DNA from: Ampelocalamus luodianensis
Taxonomy: Eukaryota > Streptophyta > Magnoliopsida > Poales > Poaceae
DNA length: 64,000 nt
Assembly: GCA_036346255.1 (NCBI GenBank)
Contig: CM070639.1
Span: 3,668,001-3,732,000, forward strand
Direction: 5' to 3'
Shown here piece after piece: positions 1 to 12,224 of the stretch (position 1 is the stretch's first letter; each line of letters begins with the position of its first letter). The notes beneath the pieces were generated by a model. The model had not been told where the DNA came from. It made no database searches and saw only the letters and a program-made list of their open reading frames with translations. Both the position numbers and the translations under genes were made by a program.

Positions 1-235
1 AGACCGAAAATGATTTGTCGGCTGAATTGACCATCTGAACCAGCACAAATCGGTCTATACAGTTTTACAGTTTGGAAATTCGGCTTCCATTTTATTTTGC
101 TCACCGCTAGGTGGTGTCAGCAGCAATAGTTAAGATAGGAAAGTGTGTTTTTTTAGGTTTACTTAGGCAATCCTGTTCTTGTCTTGCAAGTTATAGTTTC
201 CATCTATGTAAGACTAGGAGTTGTCTATTAGCCTA

Positions 236-334
236 TTGCACAAGGGGGATTTGAGGATTTACCATTATGAGATAGATGTATATGAGGATTTACCTATTCA
301 TAGTGGTAAATCCTCAATAATTCCATTACACAAC
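236..334. mobile_element. Small MITE-like inverted repeat
   Basis: The two ends form an imperfect inverted repeat of about 30 bp. The left arm contains GAGGATTTACCA and the right arm TGGTAAATCCTC, with a further matching stretch out to TTGCACAA on the left and TTGTGTAA (reverse complement) on the right. Length about 100 bp, no coding capacity. It looks like a small non-autonomous DNA transposon, but no clear target duplication was found, so the superfamily is open. Confidence 0.4.
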
Positions 335-532
335 GATTGTATCAGAGGACTTAGGGCAAGCACAAAAAGAACGTCTCCTAAATCCCAACCTTATCCCCCT
401 CCTGCCCACCCAAAAACAAATCTTGCAATCATTACAACAAGACAAGTAGCGTTCCTCGGGAGGTTAAGAACAACTAACTAGTTGTTCCATAAAATTACAA
501 TCTATGTCCTAGAACCAAAGCCCATAGCAACT

Positions 533-1380
533 TGGTATAAGAGTTGAGCACCATGTATTCCTCCTTTAGGCAATGCGACTTTGAAGGCATTCTCACAAAG
601 GTGATTGACAACCTCTCCGAGTTGGCTGGCTGTGGCCATGCAAAAGTTGCTTGAGGTGCATCCTTCCATGGCCCTCTGAGCAGAATGCTATGGCTTAGAT
701 GCAAGATGTGATTGCGGCGCTAGTTTCGGTTGTCGTAGACCAAGGGCTTCCGTTGAGCTTTCATCATATGGAAGAGGCGGTCATGTCTTGCTACCACGAA
801 TTGAAGTTAGTTTCCTATGTATGATGAGGACACCTTGCTTAGCTGAATCATATGATGGGAAGGTGTAGCTGGCATTGTAACGCATGCTGTAGGCTGTCCA
901 AACTGGCATGCCCAGTTGGGGCGTGATGAGGGCATCCTGACTTGGCTTTGGTAAGGATTTTTGCCATGTTTGCTTCAGACCACCAATCTTGAGCAACCCA
1001 TTGGGAGAGCCAACGGGGCTTCTCACCTGACTAGCATGGTGGAGTTAGTATCATGAGTTGTTTTGCGCGCTACTGCGCTACACCGACTCATGAACACCAT
1101 GATGACTAACCCCTTTGTGTTGATGTCGAGTTGCAGAACTTGGCAAGCTTGAAGATGGTTATGAGCTTGGCTATGGTGTACAATAAGAGATGCCAGGTGC
1201 TACCTTCCATCCTGGTCAAGCCTTCTAGTGCCCTAACTAACAATACTACTTAGGCCACCCTCCCTACGAATAGCTTTTTTGTCATTTAATACACACAAAG
1301 AGTCGGAGATAGCAACCTATTGCTAGAAAGGTCTTTGTTTCAATTGTGATGAGCCCTTCAACCATGGTCATAATTGCTAG
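533..1380 (+). pseudogene. Decayed Ty3/gypsy gag fragment
   Basis: Plus-strand translation in shifting frames recovers gypsy Gag. TGGTATAAGAG near 533 resembles a tRNA-Met primer binding site. Around 915-1040 the reading includes FGKDFCHVCFRPP and SNPLGEP, like the 'RFGPP..NPLGEL' region of Gag. At 1119 VDVELQNLASLKMVMSLAM matches the end of the Gag capsid region. At 1330-1377 a zinc knuckle CFNCDEPFNHGHNC (C-X2-C-X4-H-X4-C) is followed directly by a stop. There are several stops and at least one frameshift between the capsid part and the knuckle, so it cannot make protein. No protease or reverse transcriptase follows. It is a 5' remnant of a gypsy element. Confidence 0.65.
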
Positions 1381-1470
1381 TGCCTATTTTTACTTGGAAA
1401 TCATGAATGATGATGACAACGACAGACGTGATCAGTGTACAAATAACTCACTCGACAATTTGTATGCGCA

Positions 1471-3080
1471 TACCTAACAATGAAGACCAACACATTTGTA
1501 TATATTGCGGTAGAGGGACCCGACCCACCCAGCCCTTGGCCTAGTTCGGTACTTTCGCTCCTAGAAGTATCCGAGCCGTGCCACAGCCATGCCCATGTCC
1601 GACATGGTGCTCGACACGGACTCGGTGCTTGCCTGCCATGTCCATGCATCATAGATTGTTATAATTGAGACCCCGTTTGGAATGCGAGAAACATACCGAT
1701 TCCTGCGAAAATTGAACTGGTTCATGTGAAATTCCTGCAAGATTTTCGTGTTCTAAACTGGACCTGAAAGTGCACATGAAATAAAAAAAAATGCATGCAA
1801 GTTAGGCTTCGAACTCACAAGCTCGTGGTCCTCACCTCAAGAAACAAACCACTCAAATCACTTATCTTCACATATCTAATGATGAAAACTAACACATCTC
1901 AATTGTGGCGAAGGGACCAGGCCTACCCAACCTTGGGCGTAGTTCCACACTTTTGCTTCACTGACAAGAATATGCTATAAATGAAATGCACTTGAAATAG
2001 AATATTTTTAAGAGCATGCAAGCCAGGTTTCTCAAAATCTTTAGGTTCTTACCTCCACAAATAAACCACTCGATCACTTGTGTTCACATATCTAATGATG
2101 AAAACTACTCTCTCATCTCTTTTTTAAATATGACTTTTCATAGTCTCGGTGGAACCAAAAATTGAGGATGGCCAGAGTTGAACTTACCTTTGCCGGCAAT
2201 GGTTATAAGCCAAGGCAGTGTGGGCGCACAATGATGACAATGGGAAGTATCTTGCCTCAGTTGGCCACTAACGTCTTGTGGCGTGACCTTGCGGGTAGGG
2301 TGGTGGCAATATGGCATGCATGGAGAACCAATGAAGGTGATGGCTTAGCATCCTTAATGCATGGATGGAGGTGGTATTGTGTGTGTGTGTGTGGGGGCAA
2401 CCACGCGAGGACATGAGGTGGCGACATACACAGTGAGGGTGAAGCATCACGTCTCGCAGTGTATGATGGAGGCGGCGTGCGAGTTGTGCTACGCGGGTGG
2501 GATTGGGGATTTGGCCACGTGGGGAACTTGGGGAAAGCGATCTTTGTGATGTGTGTTGTAGGGTTGACCTAGTTCCGTCTCTTGTTTCTGATATGTTACT
2601 TGCACATTGCTTTTTATAACTTTATATTGGTATTAAATTAATAAAATTGTAATATTATGGAAGTAGTTTTAATGACAAATCTAGTGATAAACATATTAAT
2701 GGTCAAATTTTAGAAAGTTTGATTGCATGGATTCTGAAACACTCATTTTAGAAAGAATGGAGGGAGTGACACATCTATAGCTATTTTGGTGAGGGGACCA
2801 GGCCCACCGAGCTATGGGCTAGTTCTGCACTTTTGCATCTTTCAGTAATGATTTGTTATAAATGAAATGCACATGGAATAGAAGTATTCTTCAAAAAAAA
2901 AAAATTCAAGCCAGTCTTCCAACTCACAGTCTTCGTGTTCTCGCCTCAACAAATAATCTACTCGACCACATGTCTTCATGTTGTAATGATAAAAACTAAC
3001 ATATCTATACCTATTGCCGCAGAGGGACCTAGCCCACACAGCCCTAGGCATAGTTCTGGACTTTCGCTCTTGTCAGGATA
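1471..3080. repeat. Diverged ~230-bp repeat family, several copies
   Basis: Copies lie at about 1471-1560, 1786-2012, 2013-2110, 2765-2890 and 2893-3080, all in one orientation. Each contains 'CATATCTAATGATGAAAACTA', then 'AGGGACCAGGCCCACC', then 'CTATAAATGAAATGCAC' and a 'CAAGCCAG' start, in variably decayed form. The two central copies are adjacent with a period of about 227 bp. Between the first and second copies, and at 2111-2760, lies unrelated AT-rich sequence with a short GT run at 2376-2393; no gene is evident there. It may be a tandemly amplified part of a transposon; the family is not recognised. Confidence 0.6.
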
Positions 3081-3675
3081 TCTGCACATGAAAGTGTGAA
3101 TCAATAACTATGCTATATGTATTTACCCACCGCCGCTGTTGTGAAATCTTGAGCAAGGAAATATTCAACAAATAATGCAGTGCGGTAAATAAGTAACAGT
3201 GCAGATTTTAGTCTACCATGGTAAATAGCATATCATTGAGGATATACTAAAAATGATCTGATAGTGAAATATCAAGCTCCTTTGATATTTCTGTAGAAAA
3301 TTGTTAAGAGACGATCTGCTACCATAAATACAAATTGAAGCTATTGTATGCACATTCAACAATTGAACATAAGGTCTAGCCATTGAATTTACCCATGTGT
3401 TGCTAGCGTAGATGATCTCAGGCTTTTGCAGGTACGCACGCTGGAATGATGGTTCTAACAAATAGGGGCCTCCAGAATAGCTTGTTTTATGCTGCATATT
3501 ATTTTTGGATAACTTGAAATTCACCTGATGTGTTATGTTGTGATACTTTTCCTTTTGATGAAGGTGTTTAGCATAATATTTTGAATTTTGTTTATTGTTT
3601 TTTAATCTGTCTTGATTTCTATTATGGGTTTCAATCTGGTCCTAAAATTAAAATATTTCTGTTCATATTCTGCAG

Positions 3676-4253
3676 TTGGTGTTATTTTGGATGGTAAAAG
3701 TATTCTTGCTGCACCTACACTGAATGAAAGGAATGGAACAGAAGCCGACTCAAGCGACGATGAAGAAGATGATTATTACATGAATCGGCCACTCTCTCCT
3801 ATCCCTCCATCTCCAGTGTCCAGAGAGTCTTCATTCCAACAGGAGACTCTAGTTGGCGTTGAAGTCCAGACTATGAATGGGCACCTATACCCAAAACCGA
3901 TCACCCAAGTGCGGCCGGAGTCATGGCAGCTCTCCAGGAGGCCTACTGAGGAAGTGCGGGGAGAGCCATGGCACTACTTGAGGAGGCCCAGCGAGGATGG
4001 AACATCTGATGTTATGGAAGGACATGCCGATCCCAAGTTTCAGAGGGATAATAAACAGCCAGAGAGCCTTGTGGACAGGTACAGCATCCCACGGTGCATC
4101 GAGGTGATGAGTGCCATGGCAGACCTCTCGCCGATCGAGAAGTCGCTTGCACCGGATGTCTTCTTGGATCCGAGCAACCGGGAGATTTTCCTTTCATTGA
4201 GTGTAGATATTCGGACCATGTGGCTGAGGCGTAAGATGAAGAGCCTAGTGTAG
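3676..4253 (+). CDS. Last exon of a Myb/SANT-like (Harbinger-associated) protein gene
   Basis: An AG acceptor at 3674-3675 opens a 578-nt exon that completes a split codon and runs to TAG at 4251-4253, encoding the C-terminal ~192 residues. The first part is an acidic, serine-rich linker (SSDDEEDDYY) followed by Pro/Ser repeats, and two similar segments around 3910-3990 (ESWQLSRRPTEEVRGEPWHYLRRPSED) that look like a short internal duplication. The end, from YSIPRCIEVM to MWLRRKMKSL, matches the C-terminal helix pattern of plant Myb/SANT-like proteins of the type related to the second ORF of PIF/Harbinger transposons and to L10-interacting MYB proteins ('CIE..D.M..L...EK..A.DVF.DP..REIFLSL....R..WL'). 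The upstream exons with the Myb/SANT-like DNA-binding domain are not visible in 1-3600, so they lie left of the window or are lost. Function would be DNA binding in the nucleus, by family inference. It may be a host gene or a transposon gene. Confidence 0.6.
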
Positions 4254-5189
4254 AGAGAGAAATTTTCGTCGGAGTACACTTAATAAGTATGCGATGTACT
4301 GTAGATATGTCTAGTTTCATGATTGAGTTATGAACTGATGTATCCAGTACTAACTTATGGTAAAGCTATATTGGAGTCGAGCCTATTAGCAACAATAAGC
4401 TCACCATGATCTTCAGCTAGAAATTAAGTTTCTCATACTACTGCTGCTGCCTGATTTCCTTCCAAGGGTTTATTTATCCTCTCTTTCTTTTGGAAGGGAC
4501 AGCTGTTTCTCGAATGCAAGAAGCCCACAAACATCTTCTGTTATCCTCACTTAACAAAGGATCAGATCAGATAAGTGGCCAAAGCTTCCCACTTCCAGTC
4601 TCAAGCATCCATCATATCATGCATGCATCTGCGCCATGAAGTACGAACTGTACAGCGATAGTCCCGTGGCATTCTTAATGGGTAGTCCTTCTCAAAGTAA
4701 TGGAACCCTAAACTGCAATCTTGGCTGCAAGCTACACCATGGATGCACCCATGGAGTTGACTGCAACAGAGACGACGTGCCCTGAACAACAGCAGCAGTG
4801 CCACAGAGTGACGTGCAGCAGCTCAGGTGACAAGAACAGCGCAGGACAAGTCCAAAGCCACTCCATGGCTTGGAACCAAGTCCTTGCTCCCTTGCATCTG
4901 GAACATGTGAGCGATGGGCGCCACTGAGCAGCCCCAGATCGGGGTGCCGGAGCAGGACCAGACCGACCTCACCAACCCTAGCTCATTGGTCGCTACCAAT
5001 GTACCATGTCGATCCGAATGAGCCAGAGTCAAAAAATGAATGTGCTCAGAGCCTCAGACCATCACACCTATATCATGTTCTTCCTTAGCTAACAAGCCTT
5101 GTCGTTCGCATTTGTCTTCAGGGATATTTTCGGTATTAGTTTTCCAAGCATAGTTTTTTTATTTTTTATTTTTATGGGACTGCCTATTC
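4254..5189. other. 3' UTR and intergenic DNA, no gene seen
   Basis: The first ~250 bases after the 4253 stop are plausibly the 3' UTR of the preceding exon. The rest has short open frames on both strands without recognisable domains, codon bias or splice context. No repeat structure was noticed except AT-rich runs at 5150-5175. Confidence 0.4.
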
Positions 5190-5363
5190 ATAAGTTGTCT
5201 GGAATTTTCTTAAGTTTAAGTCACCTGTTGTAACCATTGGATCAATATCCAATTATATGATATCTATTGGATCAATATCTAATCATATAACACACCAATA
5301 TCTATACAAATCTAATGGTCACAACAAGTGATTTAAATTTAAGAAAATTCCAGGCAACTTAAA
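5190..5363. mobile_element. MITE with ~46-bp terminal inverted repeats
   Basis: The left arm from AAGTTGTCTGGAATTTTC and the right arm, reverse-complemented from AAGTTGCCTGGAATTTTC, match over about 46 bp with few substitutions, ending at AACCATT / GACCATT. The core between them has two direct 'TATTGGATCAATATC' copies. It is non-coding and folds as a hairpin. The target duplication is not clear, so the superfamily (Mutator or hAT type) is not assigned. Confidence 0.75.
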
Positions 5364-6032
5364 ACTAGCAAAACCGTATTTTTATTACACTTCAATGGGC
5401 TTTCGAGCCGGAAATGAAGTCCTGAATCCGGCCTAAGCTCAGGCCAGGCCACCTATGAATAGCTATGTTCCAAATAAACTTGGCTACGGAGCAATTGAAG
5501 AGACACGCCCATTGTGTTTCTTGCAAGGAGGAATATAGTTGAAGGGTACATACACACCAATCAAAAGGGGCTGGGGGCGGAGCTGGTGCTAGGCCAAGTC
5601 TCGAACCAGCCCAGCCACTTTTGGCCCAAAGCCACCCCTCGTACTTACAATGACTACACTTTCACGTGGTATTTTGACGTTGGGTCTCGGGTCATTGCCC
5701 CGGAGGCTCGAAGCGCAGCTCTGCCTTTGAAAAGGGGTACTAGTATATAGTTTGTACACGCATGGCAGGCCAGTGATCGATGTGAACTTTTCGTGTGCAC
5801 ATCCGAGAGAAGGCGATGGATGCGGCCGGGAGATATTGAAGGAGATCACAAGCTGCTGCCTAGGGCTAGGGCTATGCATGCTAAAGCTCCATTGGTTAAG
5901 CGAGATACATGTCAGGATGATTCACTGGCCGGGGAGGGAAGAAAGAGAGATGCATCCATATCCCTTTCTTTTGCTTGCTCACATCACATGGAGGCATGCA
6001 TGCTCGCCACCATTGTAAAGTGGCTAATATAG

Positions 6033-6072
<40 letters not shown>

Positions 6073-6248
6073 ATGCCTAATTTCGGTTGAACACATGAGC
6101 AACATAGGTTCTTCATCACACCTTTTCTTCGAAAGAAAGGTCTAACATATATAGTAGCGGTACGGGTACTCTATAGAAAATTTTAGATAGGCTCGAACGA
6201 TCCGAACAGGTGTATTGTTCTTTGTAGCCTTGATCGTGCACGAGGAAA
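5364..6248. other. Intergenic DNA with a TA microsatellite
   Basis: No gene recognised. There are short open frames at 5514-5750 and 5752-6018 but no domain or splice structure supports them. A (TA)n run occupies about 6036-6070. Confidence 0.4.
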
Positions 6249-6250
6249 TA

Positions 6251-6459
6251 CTCCCTCGATTTCGCTATATTTGTCTACTGAGAGAATATAGAGTGTAATT
6301 ATTATAATTTTTTTATTCTCTACCCTTGCATAAATGCTTTGGAAGATGTTAAATGGTTGTGGTATGTGTGATCATTTCTTATTAAATGTTTCTTAAACTT
6401 AGTTTTTCCTTGATCTGTACGTATAGTGAGCTATGAACAAATATACAGAACGGAGGGAG
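6251..6459. mobile_element. Stowaway (Tc1/Mariner-type) MITE
   Basis: The element starts CTCCCTCGATTTC and ends GAACGGAGGGAG, the hallmark Stowaway termini, and is flanked by TA at 6249-6250 and 6460-6461, the expected target duplication. Length is 209 bp, AT-rich inside, no coding capacity. Stowaway elements are moved in trans by Mariner-type transposases. Confidence 0.87.
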
Positions 6460-6461
6460 TA

Positions 6462-8041
6462 TGTAGCAAACTTACTTAGTTTTGTGTGCATGCACTTTAG
6501 TGGGAGTCGAACTCCGGTCATCCTCTCTAACTATATCAATTAGCAACCTAAGCTAAGCTTAAAAAAATCTAATTTGCCCAGAAAAGTTGCGTTGCTAGAT
6601 CCCAAGAGGAACAAACAAGGCACGGTTTCACCAAACCACATGCAGGCATGCATGATGCATCCAGTTAATCTTCCAGACATGGCTAGCTAGCTTTAGATTT
6701 GTTTGACTTAGCTAGCTCGATCACAGTCCATGGACGTAGAGCTCAAGCGACGTACAGATTAATTAGCCACACATTTCGCCGTCTAGGTCAAATCACTCGA
6801 TTCCGTCCATCGGGCGTACGTATATATACAGCTGCAATCAAACAAAAGAATAGCTTCTGTCATTCCTGTGAACGACAAGAATACCCTCCTAGCTAGTACT
6901 GTACATGTTAGGATCGGGCGCATGCGTTAATGCCCGTTCTCACCGTAAAATTTCAAATCATGCGTAATTTAGTCTCATATTGCCGAGCTAAGTGATGAAA
7001 GAGCAATTTATAAACTGGAATCCTTGTCATCCTTTAAAACATGTGAAACATGATATGAAGTGATATGAAGAGGACTATAGCTCAAGTCACACAAGCACGC
7101 ATACACGTATTTTCGTGTGACTTGTGAATGTGTCGTAGCTGTAGATCAGTGTGCTCGGAAGACCTGGTCGAAGCTGTCTCTCTCGGATTACACTAGTCGG
7201 AGTTGTAGACCAGTTCAACTGTGCTGGTGTGCTGTACTGTCAAACTAAGCCGTCCTTTCTTATCGGCGTGCACCAGAAAGGAGGGTGAGTGGCGCGTCTG
7301 GGGCATGGGTGTGTAGACAAGACGACGTTCGGGTGAGGGGGCGCACGAACAAGCTTGTTCGGGTCACGGGCGACTGGAGGTAAACACGTGTCCACACGAG
7401 GGATGTCGGGCTAAGGAGGTGCAGCGGTGATTAAATTCGAGCATGGGAGGCCCAGTATTGCATACGTGTCAGGTACCGACACGTCTGTGGTGATATTCTT
7501 GACAATACGGCATGATAGTTGCTACTTCTTAAAAAAAACAGATGCAACAGTGCCATTTAGAGAAAAAAAAATGCCAAATCCCATTGGCTGTCACTTGTCA
7601 GTACTACGTTGGCCTGCACGTACGATCGATCCAAGTGGTACTAACGATCGACGCACGTCGTCGACGCAGACGCGCCCACATGCAATCATAATGCACACCC
7701 TAATCCCACGGGCCTGTGTGCGTACGTACATGCATGTATGCACCAGTGACCAGTCTGAGAAATTAACAAACGAGCAATCGATTTGCAACTTATTAATTCG
7801 ATTTGCAACTTATTAATTCGATTTGCACCATGAGTTCCACGTTGAGGATCAACGGTGGATCCGGATTAAAATGAAGGAGCGGCCATAGCTTGCTAGTCTT
7901 CTTCTGCCTCTAGACCTCTCTTCCTAATTCTGAGTTCCAAGCGAGGCCTTAAGTGATTTAATCGTTATTTGCTTCAAGAAAATTTAGAGGTAGATATTAC
8001 AGAAAGTGTCAGGATCTAATTTTCTTCCTTTCTAGTACCAA
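6462..8041. other. Intergenic DNA, no supported gene
   Basis: A 129-codon open frame at 7427-7816 has low-complexity composition and no recognisable domain; I do not support it as a gene. A short tandem repeat of a ~22-bp unit (ATTCGATTTGCAACTTATTA) lies at about 7776-7828. Confidence 0.4.
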
Positions 8042-8066
8042 TTATATATATATATATATATATAGG

Positions 8067-8273
8067 ACGACCGTTTCGTACTCCTGAGAGTACATACTCT
8101 ACACAAATTTTGCTATAAAAGGTGGATTTTAATGATTTTTTCATGGAACTCACTTTGGGGTATCTTATAATCATTATTGGAGTATACTCAAATTAATAAA
8201 GAGGTATCATCAAATGATTTAAGTGGTATATGAGAGGTGGGAGTACGTACTCTTAGGAGTACCATACCATTTT
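8067..8273. mobile_element. MITE, short relative of the 40.9-kb MITE, between TA microsatellites
   Basis: It begins GGACGACCGTTTCGTACTCC and ends with the inverse GGAGTACCATACC. Interior segments 'GGAACTCACTTTGG' and 'AGTATACTCAAATTAATAAAG' are also in the 548-bp MITE at 40933-41480, so the two belong to one family. (TA)n runs flank it at 8042-8066 and 8274-8300, which hides any target duplication. Confidence 0.62.
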
Positions 8274-8300
8274 CATATATATATATATATATATATATAT

Positions 8301-10760
8301 GCGCTTGAAGAATAGCTCAATCGTAGAGAGGAAGAAAACAATAAATTTTTGTATTGCCAAACATACATTGTTATATTTTCGGCACCCCTGTTTCTAATTC
8401 CTAGCTTCGCCCCTGATACACATCATTTGGTCTGAGAGGCAAGCAAATAAAGGCTTGGAAGCAAAAGTTAGTTGCCCATTTAATTAAGCTTGGTGAGATC
8501 AGACAGAGATCAGGGGGAGAGTTGCATCCAGTGGAGAGTGGACAGCCACAGCTATGCATCAATGATACCGAGTGCATGCACTAGATGAGGAGGTACTTCT
8601 TTTCAATGTATCAATATCAGTGTGGGGACATGATTGCACTGTTGGTACTACTCCATTGTCATGCTTGCACTTTGGAGTCTTCATTTTAATTGCCTCTTGA
8701 AATTGCTATTGATTAATTAGGGGTCACATATGCTAGCTTAGCCTGGGTTGTCAAGAAGGGTAACTTTTTTCAGAAACATGTCTGAAAGTCTATCAAGTGA
8801 TAAAATTAATGGAGCTAATTGGCCTGATGGAAAAACCTATTAAGTTGCTTACCAGATGGGTAAATGTCATGACTTTGACAGTGCACCGAAGAAACGCTAA
8901 GCTAGCTAGCTCTCGGTAAAGTCAAGCCGACAGTCCCCAATGCAAGCAATCTTCACCGGTTGCTTTTGTTCCTAAGATTTTTCAAAAAATGCATGATGAA
9001 AAGCCTTCTAATTTTGTGTTTATCATAATTTTGAGTCAGGTGAAATGAAAACTATTATTATTCCATAATAACACTAAACAACACTTTTTTTTCTACTAGA
9101 AGTAACTTACGGCGTCCTTTCGTACACAATGATATGCTTGTTGACTCAATTGTGAAATTTGCACTAATTTACTCATTTTCTTTTCATATACTTTGGGGAT
9201 TTGCATGGATTAAAGTGCCCACGTCCACACGATTCATTGTCAGCAAGGAATATACCTTTTTTTCTTTCTTTCTTTAGATTAAAAAAATCCTGCCAAAGTT
9301 AATTTAATACAACCTCTTGCTCTTAAATAATTCAACAACCCTCAATTTGTACCATTCCAGCAATTAATCACACACTAAAAGAATCTGGGAATAGTGTCTC
9401 TATCATGTCATTTGTTGTACACACTCATCATCTGTCGGTGACACGTACGTAAGCGACTAGGTCATTTAAGAGTGTTTAACCACACTAAGTACATATGTAC
9501 TCTCTGATTGCAAATGTAAGCCTTCCTAGAAATCATTTTTAGATTATGCACATAAAACCGGTTCTAAAATTAGATCAAATACTTTAATGATATATAATTG
9601 TCGTGATCTTGTAACAATATATAACGATGAAATTATTAGGAACAAAGTGGTAGCTTGGAGACTTTGTGTGTCTAACTATCTATACGAGGAAGTATGTCTT
9701 GACAAAATGGCTAATTTCATTGACGTTTAGTGCCACAACGGCCAAATCATTAGTACCTGTACCACCCTTTTGATCTTTAATTTCGGTAAGGAGCGTAGCA
9801 AATGATTGTTACTTAGTCGCAACGAAAGTTACGACCAATAACTAAGATATAAAGTTGCAAGGTGGTTGGTCTCCCACATTAAAGCTTGTACGTACTGTCA
9901 CTTAGTAAAAACTGATAAAGTTGGGAGGACATAGTTGACTAGTAGCGAGAGAGGAGTTTTTTTTCTTCCTAATTTAGTCTGTTTTGGAAACGAGATAATA
10001 AATGTAGCACACCGTGTTTGAAACGACCCGCGGTAGACTAGGAAGACGACACGTGAGTCTCTCAGTGCTCTCATCCGCTACAAGATGATATGCGCACGTG
10101 GACACCACAGACAGAAATGTTCCTGCCGCGGTGTTATTTTTGCAATTTCACACGAACGGGTGCTATTTTTGCTATTACAAATCGAAAACGTGTTAATTTA
10201 GCTAAAGACTACAGATGTCTGGAACTTAGAGTAGTAAATGACAATTGCACCGAAATAATCGTGCGGAGGTAAATTATTGTATGCAGGAAGTTATCCTTTC
10301 TTGGGATCTGTAAATGGCAGCTGTATGTTTAGAACACAGAAATTTCACAAAAAACGATTCAATTTCTGCGAGAATCGGTTTTTCCCATGTTCTAAACGGG
10401 ACCTCCATGCTTGGCAACAAAGACTTCCGCCTGATACTTCGTAAAGCAAAATTACGTCCTCCCTTTGCGTAGATACACACTAATCGTCCGAATGCACATC
10501 TCGATACAGGTAATTTGATGCTAGGAGTAGTAGTATCGTTTACAGAGATCTTGATAGATGAGAGTACAACTAAAGAAACCAAAATGAAGTAACAGGCTAA
10601 CATAGTAATTGGGTTAGCTTACCACTTGAGAAAATATTTACTGATCACTGGCTGGGCATTAGATTACTGGTTGATGCTTTGTTCTACTATAATATTAGCA
10701 ATGTGTTAGGAGTCTGAAGGTGTATAGAATAGAATGTGCCTTTTGCAAAAGAAAAATAAT
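8301..10760. other. Intergenic DNA, no supported gene
   Basis: About 2.5 kb without a convincing gene. Only small open frames are present (for example 10090-10272). The stretch at 10125-10200 (CTATTTTTGCTATTACAAAT, TTAATTTAGCT) loosely resembles the ends of the Mutator-like element at 12.4 kb, but the match is too weak to annotate. Confidence 0.4.
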
Positions 10761-10974
10761 ATAAGGGTGCGTTTGGTATGCATATTGTCACATACTCCTG
10801 CAATCTAATATTCTCCTCAATATGATTGCTGGTAAATGCATTACTAGTAATCCAAAATTCCAACGTTTGGTCGATTTGAAGGAAACTACAAATTAATCTT
10901 TATCATGGTTCAAGCATTTTATAACTCGAACCAACGAGTCCACAAATTTGAATGACATGGTTTGAAATTTCAAA

Positions 10975-11480
10975 CCTTGAAGGTTACCATTTATAAATTT
11001 TAATTTTAAAACGAAAATTTTGAATTCTATAATTTAAATTCTCACAATTTAAAAATCCAACATTCCAAAATCCATTTTTTACAATGCGAAAGTTCAAATT
11101 TTGGGTTTGAAAATTAAAAAATAATAATAATTGAGTTTTGATATTTAAATTCTCGATATTTGAAATTCTAAAATTCATTAAATTGAAACTTTCAAAACTT
11201 AAATTTATAAAAATTAAATTCTTAGTATTTGAATTTCTAAAATCCAAAATACGAAATTTCCAATTTTCATATTCAAAATTTCAAAAATAAATAAATTTTC
11301 AAATCCAAACTTGTTTTTTTTATTAAATTGTCTGGATTTAGGATTGCAAAATTTACGATTCAAATTTTGATATTTTGGTTTTGAAATTCGTATTTTGAAA
11401 AAATGATTTTTAAATTCCATAATTCAAAATTAAAATAAATCATAATTTGGATTTTGAATTTTGAAAGTTCAAAAGTTGAT
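10975..11480. repeat. AT-rich low-complexity region of TTGAAATTC-like words
   Basis: About 500 bp consist of imperfect reiterations of AATTTTGAAATTC and its complement. Minus-strand open frames here encode Asn/Phe-rich low-complexity peptides and are composition artefacts. The region sits between a GTGCGTTTGGTATG segment at 10767 and a TTTACCAAACAATG segment at 12268, which together could be the ends of a PIF/Harbinger-like non-autonomous element; that is only suggestive. Confidence 0.5.
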
Positions 11481-11606
11481 TGTGATGAATCAAAAGCAAA
11501 TGATAAAAAGCACAATAATAAAGATCCCTTTCCCTCGGTAATATAAGATAGACACCTTTTATATGGGAGAGAGATTTCTAGAATTGATGGTAATCTGGTT
11601 ACCAAG

Positions 11607-12224
11607 TGACGAGGATTCTTGATTAGGTCAACTTTTTTCGGTCAAAAGTCAGAGTTCCTGTCAAATAAGGCCCACTTAATAAGAGGCACACTTTATAACG
11701 GTTATGAACTTGCGACCAATATATAAAGGGAGTTTAAATTCCCCTCGTTACGGCTAAACTAGTCGACGACCAGTTTAAGTCATGAGACGACCAACTATGG
11801 ACACTGTTCGACCAGCTATACAAGTTGGACAATCCTCGACCAGCAAACTGGTTGAGAGACACAATAGTTACCCGTGTGACTAGCAGGAAGGCGGCTATTG
11901 GCGCATCTGGCAAGTGTTGACAGTTGACTAAACGGCGCGACGGTTCAAGACTCTCCTGGCGAACGTGTGTGAAGATCAAAGGTGCCTTTAGTAGCATTAA
12001 CTACTACCCCTTCAAACACTATAAAGGGGGTTGTAACGTATTTTATAATATCATCATGTTCATTAGACATTCGACAATCAAGTCAAGATTCTATAACATC
12101 CTTATTGTATTCTTATACATACACTCAGTGTGTTCATAGCAATAAAGGGTCTTCATTTTGACAGCGTTCTCATATCGTTTCCCTGATAAGCTCAATAGGG
12201 AACCCCGTGTTCCGATAATCGACA
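11607..12224 (+). mobile_element. Probable 618-bp solo LTR (gypsy type)
   Basis: It starts TGACGAGGATTCTTG and ends AATCGACA, flanked by CCAAG (11602-11606) and CCAAA (12225-12229), a 5-bp duplication with one mismatch. Inside are TATA-like sequences (ATATAAAGG near 11720, CTATAAAGGGGG near 12020) and a CAATAAAGGGTC polyadenylation-type signal near 12141, in the order expected of an LTR. No primer site or second LTR is nearby, so it reads as a recombined solo LTR in the AT-rich element described for 10.8-12.3 kb. Confidence 0.55.

Noticed and set aside
7427..7816. 129-codon plus-strand open frame
   Set aside because: No domain, no splice context, mixed composition and a 22-bp tandem repeat at its end; chance open frame.
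9480..9700. Possible diverged Stowaway-like element
   Set aside because: Start ACTCTCTGATTGCAAATG and end GAGGAAGTA are only loosely inverse and no TA duplication could be confirmed.
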